49,930 nucleotides of DNA, taken from positions 1 through 49,930 of the forward strand of contig NZ_BLJG01000072.1 of NCBI RefSeq assembly GCF_009932375.1. Reading direction: 5' to 3'. Positions 18,992 to 27,817 of the stretch are shown in pieces. Position 1 is the stretch's first letter. Every line of letters begins with the position of its first letter. The notes below the pieces were generated by a model that saw only the letters and a list, made by a program, of their open reading frames with translations, made no database searches and was not told where the DNA came from. The position numbers and the translations under genes are program-made. The DNA comes from Pseudomonas juntendi. GTDB taxonomy: Bacteria; Pseudomonadota; Gammaproteobacteria; Pseudomonadales; Pseudomonadaceae.

Positions 18992-19900
18992 ATGCCCCAC
19001 GAACAGCTTGCCGATCTAACCCAACCACAGCGTGACCGCCTCGCGTTCGTGGAATTGCGTCTGCGCTTCATTGGGGAGATGCGCCGCCAGGACTTGGTCG
19101 CGCGTTTTGGTATCCAGTCCGCTGCCGCGTCCAGGGATCTGGCGCTGTACAAGGACTTGGCACCGGGCAATATCGACTACGACGGCAAAGGCAAGTTCTA
19201 CGTCCTGGGTTCGAGCTTCCAGCCGATCTTCGATTTCCCACCCGAGCGAGTGTTGTCCTGGCTGACGCAGGGGTTTGGCGACGGTGAACCGATGCACATC
19301 AAGGCGTGGGTGGCCAGCGAGAGCCCGTCCCGGCTCACTCACCCTGACCTAGCAATCCTGGCGAGCGTCACTCGGGCCATCCATTACGAATGCCCCCTGG
19401 GTATCGAATACCACTCCATCTCCAGTGGCCGCACCGCGCGGGAGATTGTCCCGTTCGCGCTGATCGACAACGGCCTGCGCTGGCACGTCCGCGCCTTCGA
19501 CCGCAAATCGCAGGAGTTCCGGGATTTCGTCATCACCCGGATCAAGCGCCCGGTGGTGCGCAAGGGGCAGCCCGTGGCGCCCCATGAAATGAACGATCAG
19601 GACATTCAGTGGACTCGGATCGTCGAGCTGGAGCTGGTTCCCCACCCAGACCAACCCCGGCCAGAAATCACCGAAATGGACTACGCCATGCAGGGCGGCG
19701 TGCTGCACATGAAGCTGCGCGCCGCCACCGCCGGCTACATCCTGCGCAAATGGAGTGTGGACTGCTCCTCAGACCATAGCCTGCGCGGCCCTGAGTACCG
19801 GCTTTGGTTGAAGGATCACCTCGCCATCTATGGCGTGCGCAATGCGGTGCTGGCGCCGGGGTATGCGCCGCCAAGCGCAGAAACGTCGACTGATGACTGA
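18992..19900 (+). CDS. WYL-domain regulator, BrxR/CapW type
   Basis: A 302-residue protein. An N-terminal winged HTH (about 10-75) reads RDRLAFVELRLRFIGEMRRQ, DLVARFGIQSAAASRDLALY and LAPGNIDYDGKGKFYVLG, the hallmark order of the BrxR/CapW group. The WYL domain (about 130-205) has EYHSISSGRTAREIVPFALI and GLRWHVRAFDRKSQEFRDFV, followed by the C-terminal WCX-like extension. Known members repress antiphage operons (BREX, CBASS and others) and respond to nucleic-acid or damage cues. It is the first gene of the six-gene operon, 12 bases before the helicase gene, so it most likely autoregulates and controls all downstream genes. Confidence 0.88.
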   Translation: MPHEQLADLTQPQRDRLAFVELRLRFIGEMRRQDLVARFGIQSAAASRDLALYKDLAPGNIDYDGKGKFYVLGSSFQPIFDFPPERVLSWLTQGFGDGEPMHIKAWVASESPSRLTHPDLAILASVTRAIHYECPLGIEYHSISSGRTAREIVPFALIDNGLRWHVRAFDRKSQEFRDFVITRIKRPVVRKGQPVAPHEMNDQDIQWTRIVELELVPHPDQPRPEITEMDYAMQGGVLHMKLRAATAGYILRKWSVDCSSDHSLRGPEYRLWLKDHLAIYGVRNAVLAPGYAPPSAETSTDD

Positions 19901-19912
19901 ACGGAAACGACC

Positions 19913-22900
19913 ATGAAGCTGATCCAAAACACCGGAACACAGCGCGTCATCGACTTGATGAGGCCCAACCTCAAACACGGCAACCGACTCGACTGTGTAA
20001 CGCCTTCGTTTTCTCTCTACGCCTTCGCGGAAATCCAGGAGGCGTTGTCCGCTCTGGATCGAGTCCAATTGATCGTGCCTCCAGATAACGAGGCGCTCGA
20101 ACTCCTGGGCACGGAGGGCGACCGCGCTGCGCGCAATCGTCTGCAGGCACGTTGGCTGGCCAATCAGTGCGCGAAATGGATCAGTGAAAAAGTAGCGCTC
20201 CGGCGGGCATCGAGGTCGGTGCCACAGGGGGCTGCTGTCATGCGCGGCCCGGACGGGGCACCTGCACAAGTGGTTCTGGGCTCCTTTGCCTTCAACACAT
20301 CTGGCCTTGGCCTGACGCCAGGCAATCCATTGAACCTGATTCAGGCGTCAGAAACGGCCGAGGAAGCCGCGCAGCTCGCCCAATGGTTCGAGCACCAGTG
20401 GGCAGCCTTGCGAACTGCTGCTTCAACCGACTCCGAGGGTCAGGGAGAAGAGCACGAATCCGTTCTTGAGGCGTTGCGAGCCCTTGGCGAACACCGTGAC
20501 CCGTTCACTATCTACACCTTGATGCTGCACCGCCTGTTTCAGGACAGCGGTGACGAGATGGACGAGGAGCGCATCGTCAAGTCTGCCACTGGCATCCGTA
20601 ATACCGTGGTGTGGAAAAAGCTCTTCAAATTTCAGCGCGACGGGGTGGTGGGTGCCATCGACAAGCTGAACCGCTTTGGCGGCTGCATCATCGCCGACAG
20701 TGTAGGGCTGGGTAAAACCTTTGAAGCACTGGCCATCATCAAGTATCACGAGCTGCGCAACGACCGCGTTCTGGTGCTGGCGCCCAAACGCCTGCGCGAC
20801 AACTGGACGCTCTACAAGGCCAACGACAAGCGCAACATCCTTGCGGCTGATCGGTTCAACTACGACGTGCTCAACCACACCGATTTGTCGCGCGATGGCG
20901 GCCTGTCGGGTGACATCGACCTGTCTCATGTGAACTGGGGCAACTACGACCTGGTGGTGATCGACGAGTCGCACAATTTCCGCAACAAGGCCACGCACAA
21001 GGGCAAGGAATCACGCTACGACCGCCTGATGCGACGCATCATCCGTGAAGGCGTCAAGACCCGCGTGCTGATGCTCTCGGCCACGCCGGTGAACAATCGC
21101 CTGGCCGACCTGCGCAACCAGATTGCCTTTGCCACCGAAGGTGATGACACCGCCCTGATGGAGCATGGCATCGTCAGTATCGAGGCCACGACCCGCAAGG
21201 CGCAGGCGCAATTCAATCGCTGGCTGGCGCTGGACGAAGCTGAAAAGACCCCCAGTCAGTTGGTAGAAATGCTGGGGTTCGACTACTTCACCCTGTTAGA
21301 CCATCTCACCATTGCCCGCTCCAGGCGGCATGTTGAGAAGTACTACGGCACCAGCGAGACCGGCCGCTTCCCTGACAGACTGCCGCCCATCAACATCAAG
21401 GCCGACGTGGACCTTGCGGGCGAATTCCGTGCCATCCGCGACATCAACCAGGAAATCCGTCGGCTCACGCTCGCCAGTTACGCGCCGCTGCGCTATGTGC
21501 TGCCCCACAAGCAGGCGGCCTACGACGCCAAATACAGCACCCAGGTGCGTGGCGGCGAAGGTTTCTTCCGCCAGGCGGATCGCGAGGAAAGCCTGATCCA
21601 CCTGCTGCGCGTGAACGTGCTCAAACGCATGGAAAGCTGTGTATCGGCCTTCACCCTGACCGTGCAGCGCCAACTCAAGGATGTAGAGAACACACTGGCA
21701 CGCATCGAATCCCATGCCGAAGCACTGGAGGAAATCGACATTGCCGACGTCGATATCGACGACCCGGCGTTCGAGGCCTTGCTGGTCGGTCGCAAGGTCA
21801 AGGTGCTGCTGGGCGATGTGGATCTGATCCGCTGGAAGCAGGATCTGCTGGAAGACCGCAACCGCCTGGCGACCCTGCTGGCGGCAGCGCGCCAAGTGGA
21901 TGCCGCACGTGATGCCAAGCTAGCGGCCTTGCGCGACATGATTGCCCGCAAATGTGCCGAACCCATCAACACCCACGATGGCAAAGCCAACCGCAAGATC
22001 ATCGTGTTCACGGCCTTCTCGGACACGGCGCACTATCTCTACGCCCAACTTGCCTCCTGGGCCAGGGATACGCTGGGCATGCACGCGGCGGTCGTCACCG
22101 GCAGCGCCGGCATCCAGGCCACGTTGCCGGGCCTGCGCAAAGGCATGGGCGATGTGCTTTCGGCCTTCGCGCCGCGCGCCAAGGAACGTCCGCAAGAGAT
22201 GGCGGATGAAGGCGAAATCGACCTGCTGATCGCCACCGACTGCATCTCCGAGGGGCAGAACCTGCAAGACTGCGACTGGCTGATCAACTACGACATTCAC
22301 TGGAACCCGGTGCGCATCATCCAGCGCTTCGGGCGTATCGACCGCATCGGCTCGCCCAACCAACGCATCCAGCTGGTGAACTTCTGGCCCAACATGGAGC
22401 TGGAGGAATACATCAACCTGGAACAGCGCGTCAGCGGGCGCATGGTGCTGCTCGATATCTCGGCCACCGGCGAAGAAAACCTGATCGAACAGCAGTCCGG
22501 CAACGCCATGAACGACCTGGAGTACCGGCGCAAGCAACTGCTCAAGCTGCAGGACACGGTGATCGACATGGAAGATCTGTCCACCGGCGTGGCGATCACC
22601 GACCTCACCCTGACCGACTTCCGCATCGACCTCGCGCAGTTCCTTAAAAGCCACCCCGGCAAGCTGGACACCCAGCCGCTGGGGGCTTTTGCGGTCACCA
22701 CCACGCTGGATGCCGACATTCCCCCTGGCGTGATCTTTTGCCTGCAAGCCTGCGGCCCGACGGCAAAATCCGCCGCGTCGTCCGACTACCCGCTCGCGCC
22801 GCACTACCTGGTGCATGTCGGCGATGACGGCCACGTATTGCTGCCCTACCCGCAGGCCAAGCGCATCCTGGATCGCCTCAAGCGCCTGGCGCTGGGGCGA

Positions 22901-23146
22901 GAACGGCCGGATGACAGTGCCTGCGCGCGCTTCGACAAGGCGACAAAAAGCGGTGAGGACATGCGCCACGCCCAGAAGCTGCTCGCGGCGGCCGTGGCAT
23001 CCGTCGCCGGCAAGCATGAGGAACGGGCCGTTGCCAGCCTCTTCACACCTGGCGGCACGCACGCCATGAAGGGCGAGTTCGCTGGCAGTGACGACTTCGA
23101 GGTGGTGGCATTCCTCGTTGTGTTGCCCGATCAGCCAAGTATTTGA
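19913..23146 (+). CDS. SNF2-family DEAD/DEAH helicase with N-terminal PLD-like domain
   Basis: A 1077-residue helicase/translocase. The first ~200 residues resemble the PLD-like module seen before some SNF2 helicases (DCVTPSFSLYAFAEIQEALS) but lack an obvious HKD nuclease motif. The SNF2 N-lobe has Walker A ADSVGLGKTFEAL (near 262), DESH box VVIDESHNFRN (near 347) and motif III MLSATPVNNR. The C-lobe has KIIVFTAFSDTAHYLYAQL, ATDCISEGQNLQDCDWLINY and RIIQRFGRIDRIG (near 804). A ~200-residue C-terminal tail is of unknown role. It resembles DISARM DrmD-type SNF2 proteins in general plan, but the other DISARM genes are absent. Probably an ATP-driven dsDNA translocase working with the R-M subunits. 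Confidence 0.85.
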   Translation: MKLIQNTGTQRVIDLMRPNLKHGNRLDCVTPSFSLYAFAEIQEALSALDRVQLIVPPDNEALELLGTEGDRAARNRLQARWLANQCAKWISEKVALRRASRSVPQGAAVMRGPDGAPAQVVLGSFAFNTSGLGLTPGNPLNLIQASETAEEAAQLAQWFEHQWAALRTAASTDSEGQGEEHESVLEALRALGEHRDPFTIYTLMLHRLFQDSGDEMDEERIVKSATGIRNTVVWKKLFKFQRDGVVGAIDKLNRFGGCIIADSVGLGKTFEALAIIKYHELRNDRVLVLAPKRLRDNWTLYKANDKRNILAADRFNYDVLNHTDLSRDGGLSGDIDLSHVNWGNYDLVVIDESHNFRNKATHKGKESRYDRLMRRIIREGVKTRVLMLSATPVNNRLADLRNQIAFATEGDDTALMEHGIVSIEATTRKAQAQFNRWLALDEAEKTPSQLVEMLGFDYFTLLDHLTIARSRRHVEKYYGTSETGRFPDRLPPINIKADVDLAGEFRAIRDINQEIRRLTLASYAPLRYVLPHKQAAYDAKYSTQVRGGEGFFRQADREESLIHLLRVNVLKRMESCVSAFTLTVQRQLKDVENTLARIESHAEALEEIDIADVDIDDPAFEALLVGRKVKVLLGDVDLIRWKQDLLEDRNRLATLLAAARQVDAARDAKLAALRDMIARKCAEPINTHDGKANRKIIVFTAFSDTAHYLYAQLASWARDTLGMHAAVVTGSAGIQATLPGLRKGMGDVLSAFAPRAKERPQEMADEGEIDLLIATDCISEGQNLQDCDWLINYDIHWNPVRIIQRFGRIDRIGSPNQRIQLVNFWPNMELEEYINLEQRVSGRMVLLDISATGEENLIEQQSGNAMNDLEYRRKQLLKLQDTVIDMEDLSTGVAITDLTLTDFRIDLAQFLKSHPGKLDTQPLGAFAVTTTLDADIPPGVIFCLQACGPTAKSAASSDYPLAPHYLVHVGDDGHVLLPYPQAKRILDRLKRLALGRERPDDSACARFDKATKSGEDMRHAQKLLAAAVASVAGKHEERAVASLFTPGGTHAMKGEFAGSDDFEVVAFLVVLPDQPSI

Positions 23147-23160
23147 TTACAAGGACCAGC

Positions 23161-24948
23161 ATGAGCTTTCGCACCGCCGAACCCGCATTGAAAGATGTCC
23201 TCGATGGAATCGCATCGGGGCAGATCCAGCTTCCTGACTTCCAACGCGGCTGGGTGTGGGATGACAACCATATTCGGTCGTTGATCGCGAGCCTCTCGCT
23301 GTCCTACCCGATCGGCGCGGTTATGTTTCTGGAAGCAGGTGGGGTACCGTTCAAGCCCCGACTGTTTGCCGGCGTCAACCTGCAGCCTGCGCCTACTCCA
23401 AAGACCCTCGTACTTGATGGTCAGCAACGCCTGACCTCGATGTACCTGGCGCTGCGCAGCGGCCAGCCCGTGCCGACGCGCACGGAGAAAGGCGCGAACA
23501 TTCGCCGCCTGTATTTCCTTGACATGGCCCAATGCCTGGACGAATCGGCAGACCGCGAAGAAGCTGTTCTCTCGGTGCCGGAGACGCTGCAAGTCACGTC
23601 CGATTTCGGTCGCAAGGTTGAGCTGGACGTCAGCACGCCAGACTTGCAATACAGCCAACGCCTCTTCCCTGTGGCATTGCTTTTCGATATTCAGGGTTTC
23701 ATGGCTTGGGAAAGCGGCTTCAGCGCCCATCACCAGTTCGCAGCGGAAGCGATGCAGTTCATGCAACGATTCCGCAACGACATCTGGCTACGCTTCCAGC
23801 AGTTCAAGGTTCCCGCCATCGAACTGACCCAGGACACGCCACGCGAAGCCGTGTGCCAGGTGTTCGAGAAGGTCAATACCGGCGGCGTGACGCTCACAGT
23901 TTTCGAGCTGATGACGGCCACCTTCGCAGCCGATGAATTCAATCTGCGTGACGACTGGGAGGCCCGGCGGGAGCGACTGACCGCCAAGCATGACGTGCTC
24001 AAGGCGGTGGATGGCACCAGCTTTCTCACCGCAGTGACTCTGCTAGCCAGTTATCAAAGGCACAAGGCACAGGGCACGCCCGTCAGTTGCAAGCGCGCCG
24101 ACGTGCTGCGGCTGCCGTTGGCGGATTTCAAGGCGTTCGAACCCGCGCTGGAGCAAGGGTTCAAGCGCGCAGCAGAGTTGCTTGCAGAAGAAAAAATCTT
24201 CGACGACCGAAGCCTTCCCTATGCCACACAGCTCATACCGTTGTCGGCCATCTGCGCTCACCTGGCAGACCGCACGACGCAACACGGCGTCAAACAGAAG
24301 CTGCTGCGCTGGTACTGGAGTGGTGTGCTTGGCGAACTGTACGGTGGCGCCAACGAAACCCGTTTTAGCATGGACATCCAGGATGTGGTCGCCTGGGTCG
24401 AAGGCGGCAGCGAACCGCGCACGGTCCGCGATGCCAACTTCGCACCGACAAGGCTGCTCTCCCTGCAAAGCCGCCTCGCTGCGGCCTACAAAGGGCTGGC
24501 CGCCTTGCTCATGAAGCACGGTGGCCGTGATTTCGCCAGCGGCACGCCCATTGATCTCAATACCTACTTCAACAACGCCATCGACATCCACCACGTCTTT
24601 CCCCGCGCCTGGTGCGAAAAGCAGAAGCTGCCCAAGGAAAAGTGGAACAGCGTGGTCAACAAGGCTCCGCTGGCGGCAGGCACCAACCGCTTCATCAGTG
24701 GCGATGCCCCCAGCGTCTACCTCGCCCGTATCCAGAAGGCCAAGCAGGTTGCCCCCGACAGTCTCGATGAGTTCCTGACTTCGCATGTGATTCCGGTACA
24801 GGTACTTCGCTCGGACGACTTTGATACTTTCATCCGCCAACGCGCTGCTGCGCTGTTGAAGCTCATCGAACAGGCCATGGGCAAAGCCATTGCCGGACGC
24901 GACAGCGAAGAAACCATCAAGGCCTTTGGCGCGGAACTGTCGTCATGA
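23161..24948 (+). CDS. DUF262/DUF1524 (HNH) nuclease, GmrSD/SspE-like
   Basis: A 595-residue protein; ATG 23161 follows AAGGACC, better than the TTG at 23143. The DUF262 half (about 10-250) has IQLPDFQRGWVWDDNHIRSL, the nucleotide-hydrolysis motif LVLDGQQRLTSMY (near 86) and VCQVFEKVNTGGVTLTVFEL. The C-terminal DUF1524 HNH part has IDIHHVFPRAWCEKQ (near 476) and later NRFISGDAPSVYL. Related proteins are GmrSD (cuts glucosylated hmC DNA), BrxU and SspE (nicks phage DNA lacking or bearing modifications). Finding it inside a type III R-M operon is unusual. The HNH residues look intact. Confidence 0.85.
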   Translation: MSFRTAEPALKDVLDGIASGQIQLPDFQRGWVWDDNHIRSLIASLSLSYPIGAVMFLEAGGVPFKPRLFAGVNLQPAPTPKTLVLDGQQRLTSMYLALRSGQPVPTRTEKGANIRRLYFLDMAQCLDESADREEAVLSVPETLQVTSDFGRKVELDVSTPDLQYSQRLFPVALLFDIQGFMAWESGFSAHHQFAAEAMQFMQRFRNDIWLRFQQFKVPAIELTQDTPREAVCQVFEKVNTGGVTLTVFELMTATFAADEFNLRDDWEARRERLTAKHDVLKAVDGTSFLTAVTLLASYQRHKAQGTPVSCKRADVLRLPLADFKAFEPALEQGFKRAAELLAEEKIFDDRSLPYATQLIPLSAICAHLADRTTQHGVKQKLLRWYWSGVLGELYGGANETRFSMDIQDVVAWVEGGSEPRTVRDANFAPTRLLSLQSRLAAAYKGLAALLMKHGGRDFASGTPIDLNTYFNNAIDIHHVFPRAWCEKQKLPKEKWNSVVNKAPLAAGTNRFISGDAPSVYLARIQKAKQVAPDSLDEFLTSHVIPVQVLRSDDFDTFIRQRAAALLKLIEQAMGKAIAGRDSEETIKAFGAELSS

Positions 24949-25739
24949 ACCGGACGGATGTCGTTGCCGCACTGTGTCTTCCCGACAGCGCACGGGTGGA
25001 TCAGCGCGTCCCCAAGAAGCTGTTGCTGGAGAACGGTGCGCCCACGGCATCCGACAAGCGCCTAATCACGGACGCCATTGAAGAAATCCAGTGGCTTGCC
25101 GCACTCAAGCCCAACACCATTGGCGTACCCAGCTACCGGGACGCGCAGCGTGAATACCTGGAAGTCACCGTGCTTGGCTTGACCCTGCGTGGCACCGTCA
25201 AGCCCGCCAGTCTCGCTCGCCTTGCCGAATTGGTGCATCGGGCCGTGCCGTATCCCGTGTTGCTGCTTGTGCAAGGCCAGGCACTGACCCTCTCGCTGGC
25301 GCACAAACGCTGGGCGCAGAACGAGGCAGGTAAGGTCGTGCTCGACGGCGACCCAGTGTTGGCCTCGCTGCCCCACGCAACCGAAGATGCCGCCGCAGTG
25401 GAAGACGCAATAGCCCCCGAAATCGAGCGCGCCTTCGTGCAGTCCCTGTCGATTGCACGCCAACCCCAGACCACGCTGCATGCCCTTTATCAGGGTTGGA
25501 TGGAGCGCGTGTGGGCCTGGCAGGCGGCACGGCTGACGGGAACCTACCAGGCTGACACAACCCCGGAACAAGCGGCTGCCCGCTGGCAGGCGCTGGCTGA
25601 TTGTGAGCGGCTGGAGAACGAGATCGACCGCCTGCGAGCGCAAGCCGCCAAGGAAAAACAACTGGCGCGCCAGGTAGAACTGAACCTGACGCTCAAGCGC
25701 ATCCAGGCCGAACTGGCCGCTGCGCGCCGACAACTTTGA
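24945..25739 (+). CDS. DUF4391 domain protein
   Basis: A 264-residue protein whose ATG overlaps the DUF262 stop (ATGA at 24945-24948), so translation is coupled. The N-terminal half is a mixed fold with ASDKRLITDAIEEIQWLAAL and EVTVLGLTLRGTVKPASLAR; the middle has AVPYPVLLLVQGQALTLSLA. The C-terminal ~60 residues form a charged coiled coil (ENEIDRLRAQAAKEKQLARQ). DUF4391 has no known activity; from memory it travels with helicase and methyltransferase genes in defence loci. It may be an adaptor that holds the helicase, DUF262 and Mod proteins together; this is a guess. Confidence 0.75.
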   Translation: MNRTDVVAALCLPDSARVDQRVPKKLLLENGAPTASDKRLITDAIEEIQWLAALKPNTIGVPSYRDAQREYLEVTVLGLTLRGTVKPASLARLAELVHRAVPYPVLLLVQGQALTLSLAHKRWAQNEAGKVVLDGDPVLASLPHATEDAAAVEDAIAPEIERAFVQSLSIARQPQTTLHALYQGWMERVWAWQAARLTGTYQADTTPEQAAARWQALADCERLENEIDRLRAQAAKEKQLARQVELNLTLKRIQAELAAARRQL

Positions 25740-25765
25740 AGATTGAACGAATGACGGAGAAGACC

Positions 25766-27805
25766 ATGGAAAAACTCACGGCAGCCAGCCCCGAAGCCCA
25801 GTCCGCCGACTTGGTGGCGGCAAATATCGAACAGCTCAAGGCGCTGTTTCCTGAGCTGATCACCGAGGGCGTGGGCGGCGTGGCCGTGAATGTGGATGTG
25901 CTCAAGGCGCTGGTGGGTGATGCCAGCGTGACCGACGCCGACGAAAAGTACGGCCTCAATTGGCACGGCAAGCGTCGTGCCCGCCAACTGGCGCTCACGC
26001 CCAGCACCGGCACCCTGCGCCCCTGCCTGGAAGACAGCGTGGACTGGAACACCACGCAGAACCTGATGATCGAGGGCGACAACCTCGAAGTGCTCAAGCT
26101 GCTGCAAAAAAGCTATGCCGGCAAGGTCAAGCTGATCTATATCGACCCGCCCTACAACACCGGCAAGGATTTTGTGTATCCGGATAATTTTCAGGACAAC
26201 ATCAAGAACTATCTGGAATTGACCGGCCAAATCGATGGCGGGCAGAAGATTAGCAGCAATACCGAAGCCAGCGGGCGGTTTCATACGGATTGGCTGAATA
26301 TGATTTATCCGCGCTTGAAGGTAGCGAAGAGTTTGCTTAAGAAAGATGGCGTCGTTTTTATCTCGATCGACGACAATGAACTTCATAACCTTCGCATGCT
26401 TGCGGATGAAATATTTGGCGAAGAAAACTTCGTTGCCACCGTTTCTGTTGTCAACAACATGAAGGGGCGCAACGACAAAAAGCACATCGCCGCTTGTCAC
26501 GAATACGTTGTCATCTACGCAAACCCTGGCTTTGTTTCCAACGGTCTACCGCTGACTGAGGCGCAACGAGCCGCATTCAAATACGAGGACGAAAATGGTC
26601 AAAAGTATGCACTTCGAGACCTGAGAAAGCGCGGCGGCCCGGATCGTCGCGAGGATCGCCCCAAGATGTATTTCCCTATTTATTGGGATGAGACGACTGG
26701 CGTATGTTCGTTGAATCGAAAAAGCGCCACCGATGTCGAGATTTTCCCTCTGCGTGGAGACGGTTCTGAAGGGCGCTGGCGCTGGGGATATGAAAAAGTG
26801 GAACAGCATCTGGATTGGATGCACGCAAAGCGATCCGGACGTAGTGGCAGGTTGGATGTTGATCATCGGGTGTACCTTGATCCGTCGATAGCAGTAGATG
26901 ATGCCGACGATGAAGCTGATGATGACGAAGACGAGACCATTGAGCGCACTTCGAAGCCGAAGTCGGTGTGGTTTGGCGGCGAATTTTCGACCGATAGTGC
27001 CAAGCGAGCATTGAAAGAGTTGATTCCGGGCGAATCATTCGATTTTCCTAAGTCAATTGATTTTCTTCGCACCTGCGTACTGCTTGGTTCGAGTGGAAAT
27101 GACATTGTTGCCGACCTTTTTGCGGGTTCTGCAGCAGCAGGACAAGCCGTAATGCAGCAGAACGCAATCGACGGGTCTGCGCGACGCATCCTGACGATTC
27201 AACTTCCAGAGCCGCTGAATCCAGCAGAAAAGAGCCAGAAGGCAGCCGCAGCCGTATGCGACAAGCTTGGACTTAAGCGAAACATCGCTGAGTTGACGAA
27301 AGAACGCCTACGTCGTGCCGGAGCCAAGGTCAAAGCGGACAACCCACTGTTCGTGGGTGATACGGGTTTCCGCGTCTTCAAGCTCGACACCTCCAACATT
27401 CGCGCTTGGAATCCGAAGCCGGACGATCTGGAAGCCACGCTGTTCGACCATCAGGATCACCTGCTCGAAGGCCGCAGCGAGGCCGATGTGCTCTACGAAC
27501 TGCTGCTCAAGCTCGGACTTGATCTGTGCGTGCCCATCGAACAGCGCAGTATTGAAGGGCTGGATGTGCATGCCTTGGGCGGCGGTGTACTACTGGCCTG
27601 CCTGGCCGAAAAGATCACCCGTGAGCAGGTGGAGCCACTCGCCCAAGGCATCATCGCCTGGCACAAAGAGCTGGCACCCGCTGGCCCTGCTGGAAAAGAA
27701 AGCACCTGCGTGTTCCGTGACAGCGCCTTTGCCGACGACGTGGCCAAAACCAACCTCGCCGCGATTCTGGAGCAGCACGGCATCCAGAACGTGCGCAGCT
27801 TGTAA
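25766..27805 (+). CDS. mod: Type III restriction-modification methyltransferase (Mod)
   Basis: A 679-residue N6-adenine methyltransferase. ATG 25766 follows ACGGAGAAGACC; an ATG at 25751 and a TTG at 25736 overlapping the previous stop are alternatives. Catalytic motif IV IYIDPPYNTGKDF is near 127 and the SAM-binding motif I region VADLFAGSAAAGQAVMQQN near 448, the beta-class order. Motif I is altered: the usual FAGSGTTG is FAGSAAAG. The central target-recognition region (26330-27240) is more AT-rich than its flanks and ends in an acidic run DDADDEADDDEDE, suggesting an exchanged recognition domain. It partners the Res gene 12 bases downstream. Confidence 0.9.
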   Translation: MEKLTAASPEAQSADLVAANIEQLKALFPELITEGVGGVAVNVDVLKALVGDASVTDADEKYGLNWHGKRRARQLALTPSTGTLRPCLEDSVDWNTTQNLMIEGDNLEVLKLLQKSYAGKVKLIYIDPPYNTGKDFVYPDNFQDNIKNYLELTGQIDGGQKISSNTEASGRFHTDWLNMIYPRLKVAKSLLKKDGVVFISIDDNELHNLRMLADEIFGEENFVATVSVVNNMKGRNDKKHIAACHEYVVIYANPGFVSNGLPLTEAQRAAFKYEDENGQKYALRDLRKRGGPDRREDRPKMYFPIYWDETTGVCSLNRKSATDVEIFPLRGDGSEGRWRWGYEKVEQHLDWMHAKRSGRSGRLDVDHRVYLDPSIAVDDADDEADDDEDETIERTSKPKSVWFGGEFSTDSAKRALKELIPGESFDFPKSIDFLRTCVLLGSSGNDIVADLFAGSAAAGQAVMQQNAIDGSARRILTIQLPEPLNPAEKSQKAAAAVCDKLGLKRNIAELTKERLRRAGAKVKADNPLFVGDTGFRVFKLDTSNIRAWNPKPDDLEATLFDHQDHLLEGRSEADVLYELLLKLGLDLCVPIEQRSIEGLDVHALGGGVLLACLAEKITREQVEPLAQGIIAWHKELAPAGPAGKESTCVFRDSAFADDVAKTNLAAILEQHGIQNVRSL

Positions 27806-27817
27806 GGGGGGCTCGCC

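Noticed and set aside
19913..20500. Active PLD nuclease domain in the SNF2 helicase
   Set aside because: The N-terminal region has the general layout but no HxKxxxxD motif was seen.
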